A stretch of DNA of 64,000 nucleotides from Saccopteryx bilineata (lineage: Eukaryota > Chordata > Mammalia > Chiroptera > Emballonuridae). Under the pieces are notes generated by a model. That model did no database searches. It saw only the letters and a list, made by a program, of their open reading frames with translations, and was not told where the DNA came from. Location of the stretch: the NCBI RefSeq assembly GCF_036850765.1, contig NC_089490.1, positions 241,242,442-241,306,441 on the forward strand, in the 5' to 3' direction. Shown piece by piece: positions 13,101 to 25,311 of the stretch. The first letter of the stretch is position 1. Each line of letters opens with the position of its first letter. Both the position numbers and the translations under genes were made by a program.

Positions 13101-16100
13101 GAGTGAGTGAGACATGAACTGTGCTCTTAAGTGGGGAAATCACTGTTAAATCAGAAAGAGGACAATCCTGCTTGGGCTATGAAACAGAAAAACACAAAAT
13201 TTCCTAATTCTGACTGATGGGTCAGGGAAGGCCTCCCTGCAGACGCAAGAGACTGAAGTCTGATGAATGAGCAGAGCTAGCCAGGGAGAGCGGGAGGCCT
13301 CTGAGACAGACAGAAGAGCACAGCCCAAACCTAGAGCTGCACGGTCTAATATAGCAGCCACCAGACACGTGTGGCAACTGCATTACATTAATTAAAGTTA
13401 AGTCAAATTAAAAACTCAGCTCCTCAGTCACATGAGCCACATGTCAAGTGTTCCAGTGGCTCCTGGGATGGACAGCACAGCCCCAGAGCAAAGTAGCACT
13501 GACCGCTTGGGGACTGAGAGGCTGGTGCAGGATGACTGGGGGATGGACAGTGAAAGGTCAGCTGCAGAAGCAAACAAGGGCCCGCCACAGCACCAGAGAC
13601 TGGACTGTTCTCTAAGACCAACTGGAATCATGAAAAGGTTTCCAGCATGCTAGTGAGTAGGTCACAGTGATGTTGTCAAGGGTCACCCTGATGACCATGT
13701 GTAAAACAGTTTAGAAGGGCCAAAAGCTGAGAACCCTTTAAATTGAGGAACCACTAATGTCTGGAAATCCACTTATTTTAAATTCATTTTACGCCTGACC
13801 TGTGGTGGCGCAGTGGATAAAGTGTCGACCTGGAATGCTAAGGTTACCGGTTCAAAACCCTGGCTTGCCTGGTCAAGGCGCATATAGGACTTGATGCTTT
13901 CTGCTCCTCCCCTCTTCTCTATCTATCTCTCTGTCTCCCTTATCCAAAGGGAGCAAGAGGAAACAAAACCAACAGGTGAACTTTTATCTCATCACTTGGC
14001 TCTGCTAGGTATTCTGCAGGAGGAACTAGGTTACAGAACTGGGCCCCTGGAGATGAAGGCCCTGGGCTTCTTTTTTTTTTTTGTATTTTTCTGAAGCTGG
14101 AAATGGGGAGAGACAGATAGACTTCCGCATGCGCCCGACTGAGATCCACCCGGCACGCCCACCAGGGGCGACGCTCTGCCCACCAGGAGGCGATGCTCTG
14201 CCCTTCCAGGCGTCGCTCTGCCGTGACCAGAGCCACTCTAGCGCCTGGGGCAGAGGCCAAGGAGCCATCCCCAGTGCCCGGGCCATCTTTGCTCCAATGG
14301 AGCCTTGGCTGTGGGAGGGGAAGAGAGAGACAGAGAGGAAGGAGGGGGTGGGGGTGGAGAAGCAAATGGGCGCTTCTCCTATGTGCCCTGGCCAGGAATC
14401 GAACCCCGGTCCCCCACACGCCAGGCCGACGCTCTACCTCTGAGCCAACCGGCCAGGGCCATGCCCTGGGCTTCTTGACATCAATTAGCTCTATGCTGGA
14501 TCTCTCACGAACCTCAGACCTACATGCAATAAAAACTGTGCTGAGTCCTGGGATGATGACTTGGAACCGGAAGTTACTGAAGTTCCCTCAGCAGTGAGCA
14601 CTGCATTACTGCCCAGGGCACAGGTCCCTTCCTTACTCCCTCATCCCCCATGAGGCACTTGGCACCTGGCTCCTGCTCTTGGTCTTCAACCGTTGTCCTT
14701 TTTTTTTTTTTTTTTTAAATTTTTAAATTCTATTATTTTTTTTTAGAGACAGAGAGGGATAGATAGGGACAGACAGGAACGAAGAGAGATGAGAAGCACC
14801 AATCATCAGTTTTTCGTTGCGACACCTTAGTTGCTCATTGATTGCTTTCTCATATGTGCCTTGGCCGTGGGCCTTCAGCAGACTGAGTAACCCCTTGCTC
14901 AAGCCAGTGACCTAGGGTCCAAGCTTTGCTCAAACCAGATGAGCATGTGCTCAAGCTGGCGACCTTGGGGTCTCAAACCTGGGTCCTCCGCATCCCAGTC
15001 CGACGCTCTATCCACTGAGCCACCGCCTGGTCAGGCCGTCCCTTCCTTTTCAATCTTATTTAAACCTAGGTTTATTCTTCTTTCTTCTACATAATGTCCT
15101 CACTTTGAATAGGCTTGTTACTCTCATTACACTCGATGATAATTTTTATTTTTGGTCTTTCTACCACTGTACTATGAATTCTTTGAAAACAAAAACTGTA
15201 TTTTACTTCTGGATCCACAGAACCTGGCACTTTGGCTGCTGTGTGGCAGATGTTCGTGACAGGTGTTTTTTTTTTTTTTTTTTTACAGAGACAGAGAGGA
15301 ACGGAGGGACAGACAGACAGGAACGGAGAGATGAGAAGCATCAATCATTAGTTTTTTGTTGCACGTTGCAACACCTTAGTTGTTTATTAATTGCTTTCTC
15401 ATATGTGCCTTGACCACGGGCCTTCAGCAGACCAAGTAACCCCTTGCTCGAGCCAGTGACCTTTGGTCCAAGCTGGTGAGCTTTTTCTCAAACCAGATAA
15501 CCCCGTGCTCATGCTGGCGACCTTGGGGTCTCGAACCTGGGTCCTCAGCATCCCAGTCTGACGCTCTATCCACTGCGCCACCGCCTGGTCAGGCGTGACA
15601 GCTGTTTTTAAGATGAGTGAATGGGCAACAAAGAAACCCACCTTCCTTTCAGTCTCTGCTGTATCCACTCTGTAGAGTAGTGATTTTTAACCACTAGGAC
15701 TATCCATTTCATTCAGGTTCTTTCATTAACTGAAGAACCCTGCTACAGAAACACAGTGACTTCACCCTGCATGTTCCAAGTTTTGTAACAGCTGGTCTTG
15801 GAGAAGCCACAGTACAAAGCCAAATCTGTACCTGGATTTCATCACACTTGATTAGCTTTTCCACCTCCCCTTGACTTAGGAGGATGAATTCTTCATGCTG
15901 TACCACTTCAGGAAAGTGCTTCTGGCTGAAGACCTCAGCGGCTTGCATCAGATCAACACAACTGTGAGTTTCAGCAAAATCCCTGATACCCAGGCAATTA
16001 GAAGGGTCCAGTTGACTTTCTAAGAACTCACAGCAGGCTTGTTTCACACCTAGGACAAACAGACAATGAACACTTCAGGACACTTGATCAGGTCACTTGA

Positions 16101-19100
16101 CCTTGTACACATCTTCTCTCCTCAGTGTCAGAGGGGCCCTGGTCTGCACCTTGGGATCAGGCTGGGAGCTTGTGCCTCTGGGATTCAAACCCTACTTCTG
16201 TGTTGTGTGCTACATGATCTCCTCCAGCAAGGCCTTCACAACAAGTACAGCAAAACAAAATGCTTCTACAGACAATGGCACAATGACGCAAAAAAGCCTA
16301 TAAAACTCTTAGAGAATCAAGCTATAAAACCTATTATAATTCAGCATAATGTACCTAATTTCTACTCTATGTGAAAATTATCTTGTAAATTACATAAATG
16401 TGTAAGCACTATGCTGTACGCTGGAAACTAATATAATATTGAACATCAAATGGAAAAAGTAAAAAAATAATATTTTTAAATTTACGAAAAGATTCCTGTG
16501 AAGAAAAAGAAAAGGAGATACTAATAACTATCTCATGTTTCTTTAACTGAAAAGTTCAGAGTATAAACTTAATTTTATAGCTCTGCAATAGTGCACGAGC
16601 ATCGCACTGCTTCAGCCATGTATTAGAAACTGAAAGTAACAGAAACATCACTGGAGATTAAGAAAGCAGACTGGACCCTGGATGGGGCACCATCATTAGC
16701 CCGGTGAAAACTTTACCCTTTCATTTTTAAAAATACTTTATATGTTTCAAAAAATTAAATGTACAAAAGATTTCCTATGAATAGTCCCCCTTGCCTCCCT
16801 GTCTCTCTGACCATCTCACCTCCTCTACGAGGGCAACGAACAATATTGGTTTCTCGTTTCCTTGAGGGCTATTGTGTATATACATGCAGAAAAACACATG
16901 TCATCTCCTCTTTCATTTTTCTGAAAACAGAGCAAGTATAGATGATCACATCTAAAGAGCCAAATACAATGGGATAGGCCCCTTTCTACTGAGACTGAAA
17001 ACCTGATCTTAGTGCCATGCGCAGTAAACATGAAACTGGTTGCCAAAATTTTCATGATTAAGTTGATATTCTTTGTTTTAAACATCCCAGGGCCACCCTA
17101 GCATGAACAGTGGTAGCACTTGTACCTTTCAGTTGGAGCAAACAGGCTGCCGGGAGCAGTTCTTGCACATTTTCCACCGTCACATGCACCGTTTCTGTGT
17201 ACACAAAGTCCAACAGGATTTCCATGGTAGAGGCAGTTAAACCCTGGATATCGACATAAGGTTTCCCCTTCTCTGAAAGCTGAAAATTCAGTGGGTATAA
17301 AATAATGGTTATAATTCCCCAAGATAAAGGCAGCATCACATTTCAAGGAGCCCGAGGGGATGTTAAGAATACATACTGCCCTGGACGGTTGGCTCAGAGG
17401 TAGAGCGTCGGCCTGGTGTGCAGAATTCCCGGGTTTGATTCCCGGCCAGGGCACACAGGAGAAGCGCCCATTTGCTTCTCCACCCCTTCCCCTCTCCTTC
17501 CTCTCTGTCTCTTTCTTCCTCTCCCGCAGCCGAGGCTCCACTGGAGCAAAGATGGCCCGGGCGCTGGGGATGGCTCCTCAGCCTCTGCCCCAGGTGCTAG
17601 AGTGGCTCTGGTCGCCAACAGAGCGATGCCCTGGAGGGGCAGAGTATCGCCCCCTGGTGGGCAGAGCGTCGCCCCCTGGTGGGCATGCCGGGTGGATCCC
17701 GGTCAGGTGCATGCGGGAGTCTGTCTGACTGTCTCTCCCCGTTTCCGGCTTCAGAAAAATACAGAAAAAAAAAAAATTAAAGAATACATACTAAATGAAT
17801 ATATATCTTTTTTAAAAATTATGGTCTATTTTCTTTGATTTGTATAAAGCCAATATGACATATTTGTAGTTATTCCAATAGGGGAGAGAAATTATAACCC
17901 AGGAGCACACCCTGAGGTGGGTGTCACTTTCCTGGAATATCAATTTTACTGGTGAATAATTTAAAACACTGCTTTTGTATTAAAACAAACATAGATTTAA
18001 CACAGAATAGAATGCAACAGTTCCATGAACATACCACTAGTGTTCAAGAGTCTTGAAGGTAAAACGCAAAATTTTAATAAAATATCATGCTTGTAGAGAA
18101 CCCCATGGGTTCTCTGTCCCTCCAGACCCTCCGGAACTACCCAGGACAGTCTTAACCTGTCCCCAGACCACATCTGCTAATGACAACTAGGAACACGCTG
18201 GTCATCTTCAGGGACCTTCTGCTGTGACATTGTCTGAATACAACTGAGTTGTTTGATACTTTGCAAGATATTGGGTTGACTCAATTTTGGGATTACTGAA
18301 TCATTGGTGGTATATTTAGTCTAGAATATATCCCTGGAATTACAAGTACTAATTACACTTAAAAATAAAGACAAGCCTGACCAGGTGGTGGTGCAGTGGA
18401 TAGAGTGTCGGACTGGGATGTGGAGGACCCAGGTTCGAGACCCAAAGGTCACCAGCTTGAGCACGGGCTCATGTGGTTTGAGCAAGGCTCACCAGCTTGA
18501 GCCCAAGGTTGCTGGCTTGAGCAAGGGGTTACTTGGTCTGCTGAAGGCCCCCAGTCAAGACACAGATGAGAAATCAATCAATGAACAACTAAGGAGCTGC
18601 AATGAAGAATTGATGTTTCTCATCTCTCTCCCTTCCTGTCTGTCTGTCCCTATCTGTCCCTCTCTTTGACTCTCTGTCTCTGCCACAAAAAAAAAAAAAA
18701 AAAAAGAAAAAGAAAGGCAAAACCATCTGGCATTTTCTTGCTTGATGTCAATTAAAAATAAAAAGACTACAAACTAATCACTGATAAGAACAAAATAAAA
18801 GAATTCTTTTACAGAAGTCCACACTAAAGTCTGAATGTGCAGAAAAAGAGAAGACAGAGACTTTCTTCAAGCGGAGCAGGAAGAGGATGCACTACTAGTA
18901 ATCGGCCATCAAGTCTTCCTCTACTCACACTGCAGGCTCAGCAGCAGCTGGGTGGCACTCTCCTCACCTAGCTGACTGTCAGTCAACTCCTGATGCTCCT
19001 GGGCAAATACTGTGGAGGACTGTATAGGACGGGGATCTGTAATGTTATATTATACAAGATCATTTAAAATTAGCCTGGATTAGCTGGAAGGATCTGTCAG

Positions 19101-19749
19101 GTTTCCACATTTTTCCTCCCCACCATGTGACTGAGCACTGGCTCATAGCATCATAAACTATTCTGCCTTTAAAATTAGGTCACAGAATATAAAACCCACA
19201 TTTCAGAGGTTGAGGGGGCAGAGTAATTAAAAACTATTCAGGCTTTAGAGTCAGAAAAGTTAGGATTAAATCCCACCTCTACCAGTTACAAGCCATGTGA
19301 CTTTGGGCAGGTCATTTAATATGTGAGACCTTGTTTCTTCATTTGTAAAATGAGCTGGTAACATCTAGCCCTAGGGTGAATAAGGCATAATAAACACCTA
19401 ACAAAGTCCTGGCCAATGAAAGGCAGCTACTGTCACTATTATGATACACCTCTTCTTCTAAGACCAGCAGCAACATCTTCACTGAGGTGACAGAATTAAT
19501 GAAAGAAAAACTAGTGGTTAAAAGATTTTTAAGCCCTAGCTGGATAGCTCGGTTGATTACTACATTGCCTTGATATGCAGAGGTTCCTGATCAAGGCACA
19601 TACAGCTACAGATCGATGTTTCTCTCTCTCTCCCTTCTACCTCTCTCTAAAAATCAATAAATTAAAAAAAATTTTTTTTGTATATTGGATTAAAGGTTTT
19701 GAAAAAATTTTTTTAAGATTTTTAAAAATTGTTACCGTAATGAAATATT

Positions 19750-19798
<49 letters not shown>

Positions 19799-22105
19799 GA
19801 CCAAGGAAGAGTCAGAGAGAGGGATAGATAGGGACAGACAGACAGGAACGGAGAGAGATGAGAGGCATCAATCATCAGTTTTTTTGTTGCCGTTGCAACA
19901 CCTTAGTTGTTCATTGATTGCTTTCTAATATGTGCCTTGACCGCGGGCCTTCAGCAGACTGAGTAACTCCTTGCTCGAGCCAGCCACCTTGGGTCCAAGC
20001 TGGTGAGCCTTTTGCTCAAGCCAGATGAGCCCGCATTCAAGCTGGCAACCTCGGGGTCTCAAACCTGGGTCCTCCGCTTCCCAGTCTGATGCTCTATCTA
20101 CTGCGCCACCGCCTGGTCAGGCTGAAATATTTTAGGTATTGGTATACCGGAAAGTGGTGTACTCAAAACTCAAGCTTAAAAAAAAATCAACATAATTTAT
20201 TTAAAAATTAAAAATCAGCTCTTGTCGGGTAGCTCAGTTAGATAGTGCATCATCCTGATACATCAAGGTTGTGGGTTCGATCCCTAGACAGGGCACATAT
20301 AAGAAGCAACAAGAATGTGTGCACAACTAGGTGGAACAACAAATCGATCTCTCAAATCAATAAATAAATTTAAAAAAATTCAAAATCAGCCTGACCAGGC
20401 AGTGGTGCAGTGCACAGAGCATCAGACTGGGATGTGGAGGACCCAGGTTCGAAACCCTGAGTTCACCGACTTGAACACGGGCTCATCTGGCTTGAGCGTG
20501 GGGTTGCTGGCTTGAGTGTGGGATCATAGACATGACCCCAGGGTCGCTAACTTGAGCCCAAAGGCCGCTGGCTTGAAGCCCAAGATTGCTGGCTTGAAGC
20601 CCAAGGTCACTGGCTTGAGCAAGGGGTCACTCATTCTGCTGGAGCCCCTTGGTTAAGGCACATATGAGAAAGCAACCAATGAACAACTAGGGAGCTGCAA
20701 CGAAGAACTGATGCTTCTCATCTCTCTCTCTTCCTGCCTGTCTGTCCCTATCTGTCTGTCTCTCTGTCTCTGTCACACACACAAAAAAGAAAAAAAAAAT
20801 CAAAATCAGACTTTACCCTGGCTGGGTAGCTCAGTTGAATAGAGCATTGTCCCAATATGCCAAGGTTGTGGGTTCAATCCCCCCTGGTCAGTGCACATAT
20901 GAGAATTAAACAATGAGTTCTCGATGTTTCTCTCCCTCTAAAATCAATAAATAATTTTTAAAAATCAGACTTGAGGTCTTGAAAACTGAAAAAGTTGCAG
21001 CGCTGGTAGAGACTGTTCCATGGTTCTGCAGCTAGACGGGTTAGGTTCTCCTAAGTCCCTTCAGAGACCTCTGATGACCCTCCCTGACCTGGGTTAGAAC
21101 AGGCCCTAGCCCTGCCCAGTAGGCAGTTCCCTGATCCACACTGCCCTGTTCATTATAACCCTTTAGAGCCTGCCATGTGGAGGATAGCTATGTATGTTCC
21201 CTTAATAAACAATGATAATGATGGACCTGTCAGCCTTTCTTGGGTCTCTCCATCCGGGGAAATGTTCCCAACAGTGCTGTTCTCTATTCAGCTTTCTAAG
21301 AGAATCTCATAAGACATTGATTCAATAGTCTTACTGTATGTTTTAAGTGTCTCACCAATTACTAAAGTAGCCTTTCTTCGTACTTTTTGAACACTTTATC
21401 TCTTGTCAAGCCAACCTTTTCCTAATCTCTTTTGTTAACTGCTTCTGCCCAGCTCAGCATCTTTTCATTAAGTTCTCTTCCTCTCGCTTGAAATCACTCT
21501 AAAATCCAGATCGGTAGAGTGAACACCAACCTTCTTCACATACTGTTAAAAAAACTGGGGTGAGGGCTGAACCCTGTCCTTCCCTCCTCCCTATTTCCCC
21601 CTAGCATTCAATTTAAAATATTAAACTCTAGGAGGAGAAAAGAACATTTTAAAACATTAAGTAAAACCCACAGCTGACATTAGTGTGTTTCACCACATGC
21701 TGTTCCAAGCATTTTATATGTAATTTTCTCAAATAACTGTTACAATAACAAGATTATTATGTACTACTATTACCCCTAAATGTTGAGGTGAAGCAACTAA
21801 GGCATGGATGAGTGGCAGATCGTAGCCAGAGCATGCCCACCAACCACCATCCTGTCAAACTTATACTTTTCTCCAGTGAAACGAGACCATGACAAGGGTA
21901 TGTATCTTACCTCACTGGTGAACATGGCACAAAAGTAATCGCTGCAGGCGGCCAGCACGATCCGGTGGGCAGGGAAGTCTTTCTGTTCCACTCTCAGAGT
22001 CACATCACACAGGGTATTACTCTTCCTGAGGGAGTTCATTGAATTGAGGATGGATTTAGCATGCGTATTTGTCATGATGTCCTTGGGGGCCATCGTGCCT
22101 CCCAT
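7115..22105 (-). CDS. KLHL12: Kelch-like protein 12, CUL3 substrate adaptor, 11 coding exons
   Basis: KLHL12 joins CUL3-RBX1 to substrates: SEC31 mono-ubiquitylation for large COPII coats, Dishevelled turnover and dopamine D4 receptor. Coding exons are 21911-22105, 17126-17279, 15832-16049, 11780-11929, 11430-11544, 10313-10419, 9372-9567, 8749-8907, 8330-8428, 7416-7602 and 7115-7241. All have GT/AG edges and compatible phases. They total 1707 nt, or 568 aa plus stop, the family's usual length. The BTB domain spans about residues 23-130 (L-C-D-V-T-L-R near 32), the BACK domain about 135-236, and six Kelch blades about 282-568, with blade double glycines at 287, 335, 385, 432 and 479 and an A-G variant at 526. 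The ATG at 22103-22105 opens M-G-G-T-M-A-P-K; a second in-frame Met follows at codon 5. No lesion was seen. Introns are rich in SINEs. Confidence 0.98.
10892..11152 (-). mobile_element. SINE-C, old copy
   Basis: Poly-T on the left, a gatgagaagcatcaac body and a degraded head near 11140 (gctagtccggca) mark an old minus-strand SINE-C in a KLHL12 intron. Confidence 0.65.
11173..11345 (-). mobile_element. SINE-B
   Basis: The head at the right end is the complement of cctgacctgtggtggcgcag. The target duplication tctttgtatttttt is at 11159-11172 and 11346-11359. Confidence 0.8.
12184..12502 (-). mobile_element. SINE-C
   Basis: A full-length minus-strand copy, with a cgcccggtcaggc head at the right and a short duplication caggctg on both sides. 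It sits in KLHL12 intron sequence. Confidence 0.8.
13335..13480. repeat. MER5-like non-autonomous hAT relic
   Basis: The stretch resembles the mammalian MER5 family (gcacggtctaatatagcagccac, split here by substitutions, then ccacatgtcaagtg). It is ancient and diverged. Assigned by recognition only. Confidence 0.45.
13793..13945 (+). mobile_element. SINE-B
   Basis: The copy starts with gcctgacctgtggtggcgca and runs to a tcttctctatctatctctc tail. Clear target duplications were not found. Confidence 0.7.
14071..14460 (-). mobile_element. SINE-A, full length
   Basis: A full-length minus-strand copy, flanked by gccctgggcttc at 14059-14070 and 14463-14474. Confidence 0.85.
14700..15036 (-). mobile_element. 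SINE-C
   Basis: A full-length minus-strand copy with long poly-T on the left and the ccgcctggtcaggc head at the right. Confidence 0.8.
15271..15594 (-). mobile_element. SINE-C
   Basis: A full-length minus-strand copy. The target duplication is gtgacaggtgttttt at 15256-15270 and gtgacagctgttttt at 15595-15609, with one mismatch. Confidence 0.85.
16385..16475 (+). repeat. L1 3'-end fragment
   Basis: The motif ctggaaactaatataatatt followed by an A-rich run is typical of mammalian L1 3' ends. It lies in a KLHL12 intron. Confidence 0.5.
17378..17779 (+). mobile_element. SINE-A, full length
   Basis: A full-length plus-strand copy, flanked by aagaatacatact at 17365-17377 and 17780-17792. It sits only about 100 bp upstream of KLHL12 coding exon 2 (17126-17279) in transcript order. 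Confidence 0.88.
18377..18711 (+). mobile_element. SINE-C
   Basis: The copy starts gcctgaccaggtggtggtgc and ends in a poly-A run at about 18686-18711. Confidence 0.8.
19238..19445 (+). repeat. MIR element
   Basis: The core motif tgtgactttgggcaggtcat, with agcctagggt-like 3' sequence, matches the mammalian-wide MIR SINE. Confidence 0.75.
19531..19668 (+). mobile_element. SINE-D
   Basis: The copy starts agccctagctggatagctcg and ends aaaaatcaataaatt. It is diverged. Confidence 0.65.
19748..19791. repeat. (TTTA)n microsatellite
   Basis: About eleven tandem ttta units lie at the 3' (poly-T side) end of the adjacent SINE-C, so the array grew from the SINE tail. Confidence 0.9.
19753..20122 (-). 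mobile_element. SINE-C with expanded tail
   Basis: A minus-strand copy whose tail has become a (TTTA)n array. The target duplication tgaaatatttta is at 19741-19752 and 20123-20134. Confidence 0.82.
20219..20379 (+). mobile_element. SINE-D, first of a tandem trio
   Basis: A plus-strand copy (cttgtcgggtagctcagtta head). It follows an aaaatcag at 20211-20218 and is followed by another copy of that site. Confidence 0.7.
20390..20799 (+). mobile_element. SINE-C, middle of a tandem trio
   Basis: A plus-strand copy flanked by tcaaaatcag at 20380-20389 and 20800-20809. The body holds several extra 'gctggcttgaagcccaag'-type repeat units. Confidence 0.82.
20815..20960 (+). mobile_element. SINE-D, third of a tandem trio
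   Basis: A plus-strand copy with target duplication aaaatcagactt at 20803-20814 and 20961-20972. Confidence 0.8.
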
Positions 22106-22144
22106 TAAGCAATGTGGAGAAACAGTGGAAGGGGTCCTTGGATT
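22106..22144 (-). other. KLHL12 5' UTR part of the first coding exon
   Basis: A pyrimidine-rich acceptor (TGTTTCCAG on the minus strand) ends at 22145, leaving 39 nt of 5' UTR before the ATG. Confidence 0.7.
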
Positions 22145-22954
22145 CTGGAAACAGGAGGAAAAACAATAAATGAGTCTGGAGGAATGGGGATCAATGCAAG
22201 AAGTACTCCCTTGATTGTTGACAGGCTTTTTTTACCACATATTTTTTTTTCTTCAATGACAGCTTCTGGGGAGCAAAATGGGGGCCATTATTAAAAGACT
22301 CTATTTTACTTGGAATCCAAACCTTTCTGAAATACCTTAAGAAAAGAAAAACCATAAGCATCCACAACTCACAACTATGACTGAGTAGCAAAAACGACAC
22401 CCTGAGTTTTCACTGCTGTTTGCTGCCAGCATATTGCTGGGTAATGACTCTCAGCAACCCTTTCACCAGCGCTGCAAGCCCACTCGCCAGAAGCAGAGGT
22501 GAGTCAGCAAAGCAGATGATGCTTCTGAACGTGGGTGCAACTCTGGGGAAGCAGGAAGGTCTGAACAAAGCCCATCTGCTGTGAAGATTTTCGGGGCGCT
22601 CTCAGTGGGCTTAGCCTGGACCAGCTGGCACCATTCAGGGTTAAACTGAGTCATCCCAGTACAGCGCGGGGTTGGCCTCGCTGGGAAACGCCAGCACCTC
22701 CTCCCGCCCCAACTTAAAGAGACCACCGTAACAGGGGTCCCGCCGTGGCAGATTCAGGAGCAGCATCCGATTCCGGACCGCGTACGGTCGGAGGGAGAAG
22801 ACGCAAATCCCCGACACCTGGCACGGCAGGTGGAGGCCCCAGGAGCGGGGCTGACAGCCCTCCACTCAGTCCCCTCAGCGGGAGCCTGCGTGGGGGCAGG
22901 GCCTGAGGCGGTGCGGGTGGGAGAGGGGCCACGGCCTCCACCCCCTCAGCTCAC

Positions 22955-23200
22955 CTGTGCCCCCCTTTGGTGAGGAAGAGAGGGGGGCTTGCGGTCAGCA
23001 GGCGGCTCAGGAAGAGCCCAGGCACCGCCGCCGCCGCCCCAACCCTGAGAGTCTGGAGCCGTCACACTGTTTGGCTCTATTCGTTCCGCGGCCGCGCAGC
23101 ATGATGACGTTTAGCCCGAGGACTGTCCCTTTCCTTCCAGGCGGCGTCACGTGAGGCGTGACCAGTAGGACCCGGGGGCCTGTGGATTTGGGAGGGTCGG
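22955..23200 (-). promoter_or_regulatory. KLHL12 promoter and likely non-coding first exon
   Basis: On the minus strand a consensus donor CACAG|GTGAGC sits at 22955/22954, after CpG-rich sequence. The likely untranslated exon 1 therefore runs from 22955 to somewhere near 23100. Further upstream are a TGACG half-site near 23104 and a perfect E-box palindrome tcacgtga at 23147-23154. There is no TATA box. The transcription start is inferred, not seen. Confidence 0.6.
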
Positions 23201-24610
23201 GATGGGATAGCGGGTCGCAAGTGCCCCGGAGGCGCTCGCGGCTCGCGGAGGATGCCAGGGACTCCCGAGCCCAGGAGCTGCTGGCGGTATGTCTTCCCCG
23301 CCAGGGTCTCGGAACCCTCTCCCGTGGAGAAAACCACTGACGCTCCCGCGTTCTACCAGGAATGGCCCACGGTGGCCTTTCCGGCGGACGCTAGCCCTGG
23401 GGAACCGCCGACCGAGGCCCTGACCTCAGCATTCCGTGCATCACAATGGGGCCCGCCATCACTGGGGTCCTGCAGGTTGGAAGCCTGGGTCCTCTTCGCC
23501 CTGCTCCCAGTGCTGAGCGTTTGGTCTGGGTCCGGAGAGAATGAGGTCCTGTTCTCCGTGGGGCCTTTAATCACTTAAGAGATAAACCAAAGCCCAGTGG
23601 CACGTAGCAACCTCATTTTACATTGTTTCCACCTTTCACATCCTATCCCTGTGACCTAGAATTATTCCTGACCTGGTAGGTGGGATTGTGGTATAGCTAC
23701 AAGTTCTATAGGGGCATATTGGCAAAGTTAGCCAAAATTATGAATGCAGATATCCTTTGTGACTTTAATTAATCCTTCGTAGGTACTCAGGAACATACAT
23801 GATGTATGTGCATGTCATTTACAGATTAGATTGAAAACAATGTCCATCGGTATGGGACTGGTTCAACAAAGTCCATCCATCAGTACAACATGAGGTTGTG
23901 GACAGTGTATATATACTTTGCTATTATTTGTATAAAGAGGTTGGGGAGATAAGTTCATATTTGCTTGTATATAAATAAAATGTACTTGGAAAGGTAAGAA
24001 ATAAAGTGGTAACATCATTTTTTTTGGAGAGAGGAACTAAGGTTGGGAGATAGGACCAGAGGGAGATTTTTCCTCTCTGTATCTTTTTGTACCTTTTGGA
24101 CTTTTTGGTGAATTTAAAAATACAGTATGTACAATTTTAAAAGTAAAAATAATCCTCGTTTTCTGGATATAAATGCTAAATCAAAAACTTTTCCCATGTG
24201 AGAAGGAACTTAATAAAAGATGCTTTGTTTAGATTGTGCCCTATCCTCCTCCAGAGAATAAAAGGTGGAGAAGCTGCCGGTGAGGAAGACAGCACACAGA
24301 GGGGACTAGTTTAGCTTCTCCTGTTTTCAGGGGAACAGTCCTGTTTTAGGTCTTTAAGTCATGGGAACACTGTCCTTGACAAACAAAAATATTTCTAGTT
24401 ATTTGGATTCTCTGACCCAATACCCTATAGTCCAAACTTACTCTGAGTTTCGTAGGTCCATTCTGGAAGGCTAGGTCTGGATAAGGTGTCATCGGTCAGG
24501 TTTCATGCAGAATCTAAAATTACTCTCCCAGCTTTAACCCTCTGGAGTTATGTGCAAATAGTTGAGACCACACAGGGTAAATCTCTGAATGCTAATTGTC
24601 TTCTGTACTT
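23200..24610. other. KLHL12-ADIPOR1 interval
   Basis: No gene was recognised between the KLHL12 promoter and the ADIPOR1 3' end. The part near 23700-24140 resembles an ancient mammalian L1 3' region (tccatcggtatgggactggt; ttgtaccttttggactttt). Confidence 0.4.
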
Positions 24611-24613
24611 CCT

Positions 24614-24619
24614 TTTATT
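24614..24619 (-). terminator. Candidate ADIPOR1 poly(A) signal
   Basis: AATAAA on the minus strand, about 0.7 kb downstream of the ADIPOR1 stop. This fits the compact 3' UTR I recall for the human transcript. Confidence 0.5.
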
Positions 24620-25311
24620 ATCATCATAGCCTTTGCATCAAGATACATAGCAATGATAGCAGATTTCTTTTTAAAGCTTAGTATTAAATATTAAATATCT
24701 TTCTCATTTTAATTTTACATTACTCTGCCAAGAAAAAAATTAAAACTCAGGTTATCTGAAGCCTGGACACACTTCCATGATCAGCCAGACTGCATCAAAG
24801 TTGGTGACTCTCCTTCCTGCTATCAGCAGGTCCAGGCCCCAGAAACATGGGACCAGGTTACAAGCATTTCTGAAAAGTGTGCTACAAAACGGGTGGCCTG
24901 TTCTAAGCCAGGTTACAAAGTATGGACAGGGTAAGGGAGGGACATTTTCTTCCAGAAACAGAAATTCTGAAGAGTCCCAGTCCATTGTTTTTCCCCAAAA
25001 TGGCTGGAGGTGGGGTAAAATCTCAACATGAGCTTCAAAGTATTCTGTGTGAGGGGACAGAGTTGCCTTGCTGAGGAAGGACTGCTTGAGGAGGGGCCTA
25101 GCCGAGTGGACCACGACCTTCCTCAGCAAAGGACATGGAAAGTTGATCCTTCTGCCCCAGGGTGGGAAGGTAGGCTGAAGCCTGGCTGGCGCTGAATTCT
25201 CTAAGAGGTTTCCTGTAGAAACAGACAACACAGACGCTTCCTCTCACTTCAGCAAAGAAGTTATTTTTAAAAGCACTTGGGAAGTTTCCCTTCCAGCCTC
25301 GGGTGGGAGGC

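Noticed and set aside
17394..17445. tRNA-like sequence with A- and B-box motifs
   Set aside because: It is the head of SINE-A, repeated in the same form at about ten places with SINE bodies and target duplications; not a tRNA gene.
20390..20799. Regularly spaced 'gctggcttgagc' words that suggest a repeat array of CRISPR type
   Set aside because: They are internal repeats of the SINE-C body and occur in every copy; the organism is a mammal.
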